Shown here: positions 9,695-17,340 of the stretch, piece after piece
Numbering within the stretch: position 1 is the first letter of the stretch
Layout: the number at the start of each line of letters is the position of its first letter
NCBI GenBank assembly: GCA_016748015.1
Contig: JAAOMT010000672.1
Location: 549,816-568,502 of the forward strand
Reading direction: 5' to 3'
Length of the DNA stretch: 18,687 nucleotides
Source of the DNA: Geosiphon pyriformis
Lineage: Eukaryota; Glomeromycota; Glomeromycetes; Archaeosporales; Geosiphonaceae
Notes under the pieces: model-generated
The model's database searches: none
Told to the model about the DNA's origin: nothing
Seen by the model: the letters and a program-made list of their open reading frames with translations, nothing else
Translations under genes and position numbers: made by a program

Positions 9695-9724
9695 ACTATC
9701 ATTCATCAACTGAATCTCTTAAAA

Positions 9725-9749
9725 GAATAATCCTTGATCAAGATTATTC
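9725..9749. repeat. 25-nt near-perfect palindrome in the LTR
   Basis: GAATAAT-C-CTTGA is followed at once by TCAAGATTATTC. The arms are complementary over 12 bp with a single-base bulge, centred on CTTGATCAAG. It is intact at 18552-18576 in the 3' LTR although substitutions lie just before and after it. It follows the AATAAA by about 30 nt, so it could be a structured RNA element near the 3' end of the transcript or a DNA-binding dyad. Confidence 0.75.
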
Positions 9750-9816
9750 ATGTTGTTACTAATTGATAAAAGCTTTATTGTGAGAATTAGAAAAGCGCTA
9801 AAGACCATTAACATTC

Positions 9817-9841
9817 TGTGTTTCTAGATTAGAGAAACACA
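9817..9841. repeat. hairpin with 9-bp stem in the LTR
   Basis: TGTGTTTCT and AGAAACACA are perfect complements around a 7-nt loop, AGATTAG. The same sequence is at 18644-18668 in the 3' LTR without change. It lies in the R/U5 part of the LTR and so is probably present in the element RNA. Confidence 0.75.
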
Positions 9842-10099
9842 TCAGGCAATTGCAAGGATAGCCTCAAAGAAGACCCCAGACAGTGGGTAGATTTCAGTTC
9901 AGCCTTTGAGAAGGAGTACATAAACACACACAACAATCAAGAATTAAAGAATAACTTACATTACGACAGTAAAAAGAAAGCCTTCAGTGTAACAGTGACA
10001 TTATCACACAAATAGAATTGAGGAACTCACAAAAGACTGATTGCAATTAAAGCGGGATATCAGCAATTAAATATAACAAGAAAACCATCCCATAACATT

Positions 10100-10117
10100 T
10101 GGTGAACCCTACAAGAA
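10100..10117 (+). other. primer-binding site candidate
   Basis: TGGTGAACCCTACAAGAA begins 2 nt after the LTR end CATAACA. The leading TGG is complementary to a tRNA CCA end. The remainder does not match a tRNA 3' end that I can name, so the primer is undetermined. Confidence 0.6.
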
Positions 10118-10179
10118 AAGAAAATCAAAAAAGAAATAATAATTAGCAATAATTCATTGCTAAAAAGGAAAAGACAAAA

Positions 10180-10572
10180 GTGGTGACAAAAACCCCTAAT
10201 CTTACTGTTCTTGAATTCTGCCGTGCTATTTACACACAAAATCAAAGTGATCTTGGATTACCAGAAAGGTGTTGTCCAGCAGAATCTGCCCTCACTTATT
10301 ATATTAACGCCAGAATAAATTATCATATAGGAAAGGAAGAAGAACCACACGACGCAAAACTTGGATTGTATAGAGAATTATCACAATACACTACAAAAGA
10401 AGTAGCAGTAATAGCCGCAACTATTGTCAAAATCCATTGAGAAATTGAGCAATATGCCAACGAAAATTTTCCAATATCCACAGGAAACACTAGGGAACAC
10501 GCCAACAAAACCAAAGAAAATTTAGAAACTAATCAGAAAAGTAACCAGCAAAAACTAGGAACACCAGCTCAA
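10180..10572 (+). pseudogene. gag N-terminal segment, interrupted, start codon apparently lost
   Basis: An open stretch in the same frame as the rest of gag-pol encodes VTKTPNLTVLEFCRAIYTQ and about 65 more residues to TGA 10438-10440, then continues in frame to the ATG at 10573. No ATG lies between the upstream stop (TAA 10150-10152) and this region. The stretch starts with GTG GTG, each of which could be an ATG changed by one A-to-G transition. The continuous frame, Cys/Glu/Lys-rich coding character and position just after the PBS suggest the true N-terminus of Gag. No named domain is recognised. A host-derived leader ORF is less likely. Confidence 0.6.
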
Positions 10573-11751
10573 ATGCCAAAGAAAACTGTCACTCAATCAA
10601 TAAAGAAACAACGTATTTATTCACCAGAAGATAAATCATACCATTTTTCACCAGAAAATAAGATACAAATTCCATTAGGAGCTGCATTATCATCAACATC
10701 AACTCCACAAACGCCAAGAACTCCTAGTTATATTGATAAAATTAAACAACGTAACTGGGGAGACATACCAATTACAGGAGGATATTCATCACTATTCCAA
10801 AACCCTCTTTTTCAGCCAAAATTTAGAACGGGGTTTGAAAACCGTGAAGAGGAGTCTGAATCAGAATCCGAAAAAGAGACCAGCGAAAAAACAATTACAA
10901 GACCAGTCACTGGAACAAGCAGCCAGTCCAGAAACCAAGAAACTCGTGATCAAGAGGAAGAACCAGATATAAGGGAAGCCACCTTTAGGAACACTCAAGG
11001 AAATATCATCCCACCTCCTCTTAGACCAATAAACCCACCAGCAGAAAACGGCAATGAAATGACCACACCATACATTGCAAGACTAACAGATTTCTCAGGA
11101 GAGGAAGAAGAAACGGACGTGCACACATGGCTCAGAGAAACACAAAAAGCCATCCAGGTAAATAACTGGAATGACCAAAGAGCAATTCAAACATTACCTT
11201 TCTTCCTGAAAGGCACAGCCGACTCGTGGTATCAAAGCCTGGAAACAAAACCCACGAGCTTCGCCGAATTTAAAAATGCACTCCTACAGTATTTTAGTGA
11301 CCCAAACGCCGTAATCCAACTACAGAACGAATTCAATACTATCAAGCAAAATACCAGTGAAACTGTTACCCAATACCTTGCTCGATTCAATCGAATTCGC
11401 CATCAGATTGAAGTGATTGAACAAGGATACTACACTGATCCTCAGGTTTTAAATCAGTTTATTAGAGGATTAAAAAGCAGCATTTTAGGAAGAGTACGCC
11501 CTGCCCACCCTAATTCCTTACCAGAAGCCGTTACACTCGCCAGAGCCCTTGAATTGGCCGAGAAAGAAGCTAACTATAGTCAAATGGTTAACATGGTAAT
11601 GGAGGAAAATAAGATAGAAACATTAGAGAAAAGAGTAACGCAATTAGGGGAGGAACTCTCTAAGAAAATAGAAAGTTACCTCATCCCGAATCTGAGAAAA
11701 AATACATACCAATCACCCCAAAGACACAGCCAGGAAGTCAGTAACAGTTGA
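10573..11751 (+). CDS. gag: Gag capsid (retrotransposon gag domain)
   Basis: This open segment of 392 residues starts at a real ATG. Residues 1-160 are low-complexity, rich in Thr, Pro, Gln, Ser and Glu with a Glu/Ser run. Residues about 165-340 form the retrotransposon gag capsid domain: DFSGEEEETDVHTWLRETQ, LPFFLKGTADSWYQSL, FAEFKNALLQYFSDPN, LQNEFNTIKQNTSETVTQYL and FNRIRHQI blocks, then FIRGLKSSILGRV. A predicted coiled coil closes it (NKIETLEKRVTQLGEELSKK). Capsid proteins assemble the particle in which reverse transcription occurs. TGA at 11749-11751 separates it from the in-frame zinc knuckle that Gag normally includes, so this copy would make capsid without nucleocapsid. Confidence 0.88.
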   Translation: MPKKTVTQSIKKQRIYSPEDKSYHFSPENKIQIPLGAALSSTSTPQTPRTPSYIDKIKQRNWGDIPITGGYSSLFQNPLFQPKFRTGFENREEESESESEKETSEKTITRPVTGTSSQSRNQETRDQEEEPDIREATFRNTQGNIIPPPLRPINPPAENGNEMTTPYIARLTDFSGEEEETDVHTWLRETQKAIQVNNWNDQRAIQTLPFFLKGTADSWYQSLETKPTSFAEFKNALLQYFSDPNAVIQLQNEFNTIKQNTSETVTQYLARFNRIRHQIEVIEQGYYTDPQVLNQFIRGLKSSILGRVRPAHPNSLPEAVTLARALELAEKEANYSQMVNMVMEENKIETLEKRVTQLGEELSKKIESYLIPNLRKNTYQSPQRHSQEVSNS

Positions 11752-12114
11752 AATAATTGCTTGTCGCGCCAGGAATTCAGAACAGAAACACGCGCCTGCC
11801 ATTTTTGCAAACGCGTAGGACATTTGATTAGTCAATGTCGAACGCGAATGATGCAGGAAGCACGTGAAAATAATTACTACGCGCCACCCCAAATGCCCAG
11901 AAACCAGTACATGCCAATACCACGCCAATATTCCACCATGTATCAAAATCAAGGAGCTTACCAGCAACAGCCCATGATAGCCAACCCGAATTGGCGTCCC
12001 GAGACCCGAAATCAGCCCATCTAGAACCAGAACACGTTGGTCCAGAGGAATCCAAACCGCGCCAGAACCAATCAGCAAACTAATCCAAACTACCAAAATT
12101 ATCAACAAACTTAC
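11752..12114 (+). pseudogene. Gag nucleocapsid with CCHC zinc knuckle, stops on both sides
   Basis: The gag frame continues past the TGA. A canonical CX2CX4HX4C knuckle, CHFCKRVGHLISQC, is encoded at 11797-11838. It is followed by a Gln/Asn/Pro/Tyr-rich basic tail. TAG at 12022-12024 interrupts that tail (RNQPI-stop-NQNTLVQ); a Gln codon CAG is the natural source, given the Gln-rich context. The knuckle would package element RNA. There is no frame change between gag and pol here, so Gag-Pol would be made as one chain if the stops were absent. Confidence 0.8.
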
Positions 12115-12876
12115 CTTAATATACCGGAAAACCTAATCATCGGAAACAATAATGGTAGAAACATAAACAGAACCAAGAATTCCTCCAAATTGAGCCAGAC
12201 AATACCACCAGCAGTTGCCACCAAAGATAGCAGCCTCGCAGCTATTTTTCCTTTTGAATTAGAGAAAAACGAGGCTATGTTCAGTGGAGCAGCATTGGAC
12301 AAAAAATGCCCAATCACTGCTATGTATATAGAAGCCACTGTAAACAATACCCCAATCAAACTTATCTTAGACAGTGGATCTGCTAGAAGCATCGTAATGC
12401 TTCAACTAGTAAACCAACTGGGTTTCAAAGTTGATCGTGCTGTGACGTCCCAAATCATAACAGCCAATGGAAGTACAAAGCTGCCTCATGGCAAAATCGA
12501 CTCATTCCCTTTCGAAATTAACGGCATAGTAATACCTACAAAAGTATTAGTAATGGACACTACACAATATCAAGTGTTAGTAGGGAATGACTGGTTAACA
12601 AAAGCCAACGCCACCCTAAACTGAACCACCCAAGAGCTTCTGATCAATTATAATGGCCACCAGGCCAAAATTCCAGCCACTTGTGGCCACTTCCAAAAAC
12701 CCAGCGCCAACCAAAGACCTACCTTTGAATTTGAGGAAAATCTAGCACTACCAGCCATTGAAACCTATCAGCTCTCTTGGGTTGATGACCAAAGAACAGG
12801 ACTACCAGCCATACCAACGTGGACCAGCGAAGAAAGATCCGAATGGAACCAGGTAAGTTCACAAAGAAACCACCAG
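12115..12876 (+). pseudogene. aspartic protease (retropepsin) region, interrupted
   Basis: The catalytic motif LILDSGSARS (Asp codon at 12370-12372) and the C-terminal VLVGNDWLTKANA block mark a retropepsin-like domain between about 12310 and 12620. TGA 12622-12624 follows LNATLN-type sequence where relatives, as I recall, have Trp, and the frame continues with TTQELLINYNGHQAKIPATC. Retropepsins act as homodimers and cut the Gag-Pol chain. The active-site triad reads DSG in place of the more usual DTG; both are known. Downstream, a Glu/Trp/Pro-rich linker leads to the Cys-rich module. No ATG-based separate start is needed; the ATG at 12073 codons aside, the open part from 12037 is simply the piece between stops. 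Confidence 0.8.
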
Positions 12877-13560
12877 TGACACAGATCAAAGCTAGAATGC
12901 TCGGTTTGCAAGAAAAAACTCTCGTCTATGACTGCGTGCAGCACACCGGACGAAGACCCAAGAAATCCCACCCACTACTATTGTAACCGTTGTAACAAAG
13001 AAAAATACGGTTACCCAGAAAGACACGGAAAATAGAATGAGGAACCGTGCCTCGCTTGTGGAGAACTGTTACCAAGAGGGTGCGACTGGAACGACTTACC
13101 AGGCAGAGGAGGAACGTGTAACGCAACTTGCCAATACATGATCCTTATCTGTGACTGGGTAAGAGGAGGAACGCCGTTTGAAGCAGCATTCAACAGAGCA
13201 TTAAAAAGACTACAGCACTACTCACACGACAAGAACGAGTTGTACAACATCACACAAGCCAAAGTAAGAGGAGGAACCGCTGAAAAAATACAACGTTGGA
13301 AAGAGTCAGCCGAAATAGCCGACGAAGTTGCCAGCTACAACATGTTTGACCCAGTGGACGAATTCCAGGACTACTACCAACAACTATGCCCCACTCGACA
13401 AGAGCAAGAACAATACCTCGCCCAAATCAACACTTACTTCTGCAAAAACTGTCTCATCCCGTGCCAAAATCAGTGCTGTGAAGAGTGTCAAGATGAAAGG
13501 GACTTAGAAAGAAAAATGGAAATTAAGAATCAGCAGTCTTAAAATCAATCAATAAATTAA
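12877..13560 (+). pseudogene. cysteine-rich module between protease and dUTPase, function unknown
   Basis: The pol frame continues after TGA 12877-12879 with repeated Cys pairs: CSVC (12898-12909), CNRC (12982-12993), CLAC (13048-13059), CNATC (13117-13131), CKNC (13441-13452) and CQNQCCEEC (13462-13488). These look like two or more zinc-binding units flanking a helical part that begins ILICDWVRGGTPFEAAFNRA. TAG 13033-13035 (HGK-stop-NEEP) and TAA at 13540-13542 and 13558-13560 break it. I do not know a named domain in this position of Ty3/Gypsy pol, although I recall similar sequence in retroelement proteins of mycorrhizal fungi. It may bind nucleic acid or scaffold the polyprotein; this is inference. 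Confidence 0.6.
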
Positions 13561-13620
13561 CAAGATTCACTTGACGGTCCCAAGTCAGAAAAATTTGTAG
13601 CCTATACTGACCTAGAACAG

Positions 13621-14070
13621 GTGACCGATATCCGATACTTCGACAACGGGCACTTAGGAATAATACCTGAAAGAGCCCATCCAACCGACACCGGATTTGA
13701 TCTACGTTATCCGGAAGACCAATCCACAATGTTACCACCCAGGAGCATCACCAAAATCGACCTAAAAATAGTGGTTGAAATTCCGCCAGAAATAATGGTT
13801 CAAATAGCGTCGCGATCAAGCCTTGCGAAAAAAGGAATAAGCGTTCAAGGAGGAGTAATTGACTCTGGATACACTAGAAATTTGATGGTCTTGCTACAGA
13901 ACAATTCAGAAAAGCCTTATACCATTGAATCTAAGAAAAAGATTGCACAAGCAATTTTCCTACCATTGGTAAAAATTGGGAAATTTGTGCCAATAGAAAA
14001 TCGTGAGGAATTGTCACAAACAATGAGAGGAACTTTTGGTTTCGGATCGACAGGAAAAGGAATTGAAGCG
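13621..14070 (+). other. dUTPase domain in pol, all five motifs present
   Basis: The trimeric dUTPase motifs appear in order: motif 1 DTGFDL (residues 23-28), motif 2 SRSSLA (64-69), motif 3 GVIDSGY (78-84, with the catalytic Asp81 and Tyr84), motif 4 KKIAQAIFLP (106-115) and the Gly-rich motif 5 RGTFGFGSTG (136-145, with Phe141 expected to stack on uracil). The enzyme hydrolyses dUTP to dUMP and pyrophosphate and limits uracil incorporation into cDNA. In motif 3 the usual YxGN reads YTRN, with Arg codon AGA explained by G-to-A change from Gly. It has no ATG before residue 37, so it must be cut from the polyprotein. Confidence 0.9.
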
Positions 14071-15705
14071 AATTTCGCTGAAACAATAGAGGAAAAAGGC
14101 GAAGTAATTAAAAATGAGCGGTCCATCACACTCCTACCATATGAAAAATCAGAAATAAGAATAAAAAGGACAATTAAAGAAAAAGACCTAATATTTGAGC
14201 CCTACCCAGAAACTTGCCAACAGTTTCTCATAGGACTTACTAATCTTTTTATTTCAGCTGATAAAGCTCAATGGATAAAAATTCCTATCGCAAACACCAC
14301 AGAAGAACCCGTCTACATTCCGGAAGATATCATCATTGGATACCTCGGAACGGAGCTAGAAAACGCGTCAACACCACAAGAAATTTTAAATTTCCCAGAA
14401 ATCGCCCTCTACTGTGAACTCACTTCAATAAATTGGCAACAACCAGTAGAATACTATCAATTTACGCCAGAAGAATTGGCCAAATTAAACATTGGAACAA
14501 TGGATCCTGACCAACAGCGACAATTAAAAGCATTAATTTTAAAATACTCTGATATATTTTCAAGAAATGGTGAATTTGGAAAAACCAACTTGGTTCAACA
14601 CCAAATCCTCACTGGAGACGCCAGATCTGAAAAACAACGCACTTACCGTGTCCCACCAATAGAGCATAATTTTATCAGAGAAGAAGTCCAAAGCATGTTG
14701 GAAAAAGGAATAATACAACCATTAATAAGCCCATGGTCCTTACCAGTTGTTTTAGTAAGGAAAAAGAATGGAAAAATTAGATTTTGCGTCAACTATTGCA
14801 AACTAAACAGCAAAACAACCAAAGACTCATACCCAATACCATTAATTGACGAAATCTTCAACGTTTTTGGAGGAGCAAAATGGTTTTCTACACTGGACTT
14901 GACCAGTGGATACTGGCAAGTGGAAATAGACCCAAAGAACAGGCATAAAACAGCATTCACAATACAAAATGGCAATTATGAGTTCAATATAATGCCATTT
15001 GGATTAACAAATGCTCCCGCGACATTCCAAAGACTAATGGATGTAATTTACTCCAGAATCCTGTGGCAATCTGTTGTTGTCTACTTGGATGATACAAATG
15101 TTTTCTCGTTAAAATTCACAGATCATCTCCAACATTTACAACAAGTTTTTAAGAGATTGAAACATGCTGGACTTAAACTAAATCTAGAAAAATGTTTCTT
15201 TGGGAAAAATGAGCTAGCATTTTTAGGACATGTAGTTGGAAAAGATGGAATAAAACCAGATCCATCAAAAATAGACAAAGTGGAAAATTTTCCAGTACCT
15301 CGAAACATTTCAGAAGTTAGAAGCTTTTTAGGACTCGCATCTTACTACCGCCACTTTGTAGAAAACTTTTCAAACATCGCCAAACCCCTTAATTGCCTAC
15401 TATCTAAAAATGTGAAGTTTGAATGGACTGAAGCACAACAAAAAGCTTTTGAGTACCTTAGACAAAAGCTCATTGAATCACCAATAATAATCTATCCAAA
15501 TTTCAACAAGAAATTCATTTTGACCACAGATGCCTCTAGAACTGGACTTGGAGCCATTCTGTCACAAAAAGATGATAATGGAAGAGAACGTGTAATTGCT
15601 TATGCCAGCAGAAGTCTCAGTACGGCAGAACAAAACTATGCAGCACATGAACTTGAATGCTTAGCAGTAGTCTGGAGTTGTATTCACTTTGACACATATT
15701 TATAG
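13621..15705 (+). CDS. pol: Pol segment: dUTPase, linker and reverse transcriptase
   Basis: This is the longest open segment, 694 residues. It opens with GTG, not ATG, so it is part of a polyprotein. Residues 1-150 are dUTPase (separate entry). Residues 150-300 form a beta-rich linker ending IGTMDPDQQRQLKALIL. RT follows: QRTYRVPP and VVLVRKKNGKIRFCVNYCKLN (14750-14810), TLDLTSGYWQVEID with the motif A Asp, MPFGLTNAPATFQRLMD, VVYLDDTNVFS (YLDD at 15082-15093) and SFLGLASYYRHF. RNase H begins at LTTDASRTGLGAILSQ, and TAG 15703-15705 cuts it. FCVNYC stands where FCVDYR is usual; both changes fit single transitions (G to A, C to T). The catalytic YLDD is intact. The unit would copy element RNA into cDNA while dUTPase keeps dUTP low. 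Confidence 0.92.
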   Translation: MTDIRYFDNGHLGIIPERAHPTDTGFDLRYPEDQSTMLPPRSITKIDLKIVVEIPPEIMVQIASRSSLAKKGISVQGGVIDSGYTRNLMVLLQNNSEKPYTIESKKKIAQAIFLPLVKIGKFVPIENREELSQTMRGTFGFGSTGKGIEANFAETIEEKGEVIKNERSITLLPYEKSEIRIKRTIKEKDLIFEPYPETCQQFLIGLTNLFISADKAQWIKIPIANTTEEPVYIPEDIIIGYLGTELENASTPQEILNFPEIALYCELTSINWQQPVEYYQFTPEELAKLNIGTMDPDQQRQLKALILKYSDIFSRNGEFGKTNLVQHQILTGDARSEKQRTYRVPPIEHNFIREEVQSMLEKGIIQPLISPWSLPVVLVRKKNGKIRFCVNYCKLNSKTTKDSYPIPLIDEIFNVFGGAKWFSTLDLTSGYWQVEIDPKNRHKTAFTIQNGNYEFNIMPFGLTNAPATFQRLMDVIYSRILWQSVVVYLDDTNVFSLKFTDHLQHLQQVFKRLKHAGLKLNLEKCFFGKNELAFLGHVVGKDGIKPDPSKIDKVENFPVPRNISEVRSFLGLASYYRHFVENFSNIAKPLNCLLSKNVKFEWTEAQQKAFEYLRQKLIESPIIIYPNFNKKFILTTDASRTGLGAILSQKDDNGRERVIAYASRSLSTAEQNYAAHELECLAVVWSCIHFDTYL

Positions 15706-15888
15706 TACCAACCCTTTGAGATTACAACAGATCATAGAGGTCTGGTCTGGTTAAATAACAAGAAAATGCTAAAAGAAAAATACACCAGATGGTCACAAAT
15801 GTTAGCACTATACGATTATATTATCAAATACAAAGAAGGTACCAAAAATGCTAATGCCAACTGTTTGTCAAGAATAAGACACACATAA
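15490..15888 (+). pseudogene. Gypsy RNase H, interrupted by TAG
   Basis: The domain starts at FILTTDASRTGLGAILS (Asp codon 15529-15531), continues with VIAYASRSLSTAEQNYAAHELECLAVVW (catalytic Glu in HELE, quoted here in parts: VIAYASRSL and AAHELECLAVVW) and, after TAG 15703-15705, resumes in frame with FEITTDHRGLVWL (Asp at 15730-15732). It ends KEGTKNANANCLSRIRHT at TAA 15886-15888; relatives usually read NADALSR, so Asp is Asn here. The stop lies between catalytic residues, so no complete RNase H is made. RNase H removes RNA from the RNA-DNA hybrid during element replication. Confidence 0.85.
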
Positions 15889-17298
15889 AAAAATCACCAA
15901 CCCACCCGCCACAACAACAATGAACAACCACCTTTACAAAAACCTCAGCCAATACTTGGAAACACTACAAATAGACAAAAAAATGCCAGTAAAAGAGCTA
16001 ATTAAGCTCCAAAAATTAGCAAAACACTATTTCATTCAAAATCACATACTTTATTACTGGAATCAACAAAATCCAGATAATCCATTAAGAGTTATAACCA
16101 CAGATGAAAAAGAAACTATTTTATTTAACATGCACTCAGATATTCATTCAGGCCACTTTGGAAAAACAGCAACCATCCAACGTGCAACTAGCCATTACTA
16201 TTGGCCAAAAATAAGTTCAGACATAATCCAATACATAAGAAATTGTGACCCATGTCAACGAAAAGGAGGAGCAAAAACAACGGAATTATTAAGACCAATA
16301 AAAGTTGGACAGCCATTGGACAGAATCAGAATTGATTTAGTTGGACCCTTACCAATAACAACAAGAAACAACCGTTATATTGCAGTAGCCATGGACTATC
16401 TCACCAAATGGCCAGAAGCTAGAGCTATTAAAACAGCTAATGCTATTTCCATAGCTTAATTCATACATGAAGACTTAATTTGCCGACATGGATGTCCACA
16501 AAAATTGCTATCAGATCAAAGCACACACTTCATAAACAGCACCTTAAAAAAACTTAGCCAAAAATTTGGAATCAAGCGACCACTGTCATCACCATACCAC
16601 CCTCAAACAAATAGATTAGTTGAAAGATTTAATCGCACATTATGCAAATCACTGGCAAAAATTAGTAACGAACATGAAAAAGAATGGGATTTGTTCATAC
16701 CAGCAGTACTACTAGCATATAGAACAGTAAAACAAGATACTACACAATTCACACCATTTGAACTAGTTTATGGAAGAAAAGCCACATTACCTGTTGAACT
16801 TACTATCCCAACTTATCCAAGTGACACTATCACGGAAGCAACATTCCAGGAAACACTACTTAGAAAAACATACAAATTAATGGGAACTTTAGAAAACAAA
16901 AGAAGAAAAGCAGCACAAAATATTGAACAATCACAAGAACAACAAAAAGTGAGACATGATAACCAGTTACCAGATAATATAATTAGCTACAAATTGGAGA
17001 TAAAGTATTGTTGTATTATACAAAAATGGAAAAACAGTGGAGTGGAAAATTTGATCACAAGTGGGATGGACCATTTTATATTCACAAAATACTTGGAAAT
17101 AGAGCATACAAGCTAAGATTAGATGATAAAATATTAAGAAAAGCAGCACATAGTAACCAGCTGAAATTCTATTACAGTAAACCAGTAATAACAACAAAAA
17201 CACCCAGAATTAGAACACAATTACTTTTAATTCTACCAGAACAAATTCCACGAGATTTAGAACCATTAGTTTTAATTGAACATTATTCGAAAAGATAA
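15878..17298 (+). pseudogene. integrase, one stop and one 1-nt deletion
   Basis: Integrase lies one frame on from RNase H; its frame opens at 15878, overlapping the RNase H stop by 11 nt, with an ATG at 15920. The zinc-binding part shows MHSDIHSGHFGK and NCDPCQRK. The catalytic core keeps D-D-E: Asp 16334 (RIDLVGPL), Asp 16514 (LLSDQSTHF) and Glu 16622 (RLVERFNRTL), with the expected 35-residue D-E spacing. TAA 16457-16459 falls between the first two. LSDQSTHF and TNRLVERF differ from the usual LSDRGTHF and TNGLVERF by G-to-A type changes. A 1-nt deletion in the A run at 16991-16993 moves the frame; the C-terminus resumes as KQWSGKFDHKWDGPFYIHKI and ends at TAA 17296-17298. Integrase inserts the cDNA into the genome. 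Confidence 0.88.
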
Positions 17299-17340
17299 TT
17301 AATCTTAGATCACAGCAAAAATGATTTAACAATCATAAAA

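Larger units (their letters stand above)
9231..10097 (+). repeat. 5' LTR (867 bp)
   Basis: The start TGTTACGG matches the start of the 3' LTR at 18059 exactly. The end CCATAACA is the reverse complement of TGTTATGG, so LTR ends form an 8-bp inverted repeat with one mismatch, and a PBS-like sequence follows 2 nt later. Over the shared 629-630 bp I count ten substitutions and one 1-nt indel (TTT/TT at 9673-9675). Substitutions are at 9319, 9353, 9427, 9569, 9625, 9717, 9721, 9722, 9751 and 9796, and all are transitions. The LTR contains a 4 x 23-bp repeat, a TATA-like site, an AATAAA and two hairpins, listed separately. Confidence 0.95.

Noticed and set aside
13621-13623. A separate start codon for the dUTPase-RT segment
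   Set aside because: The segment opens with GTG in the same frame as upstream pol; the first Met is inside the dUTPase fold, so a polyprotein origin is more likely.
1341-15888. A variant nuclear genetic code or general stop-codon recoding
   Set aside because: TGA appears at both Arg-like and Trp-like positions, TAG at both Trp-like and Gln-like positions, and catalytic residues are changed as well. Point mutation explains this better than one consistent reassignment.
16505-17116. Integrase C-terminus as a distinct protein ending GMDHFIFTKYLEIEHTS
   Set aside because: The residues after about 16990 are an out-of-frame reading caused by a 1-nt deletion; the true integrase C-terminus continues in the next frame (KQWSGKFDHKW).
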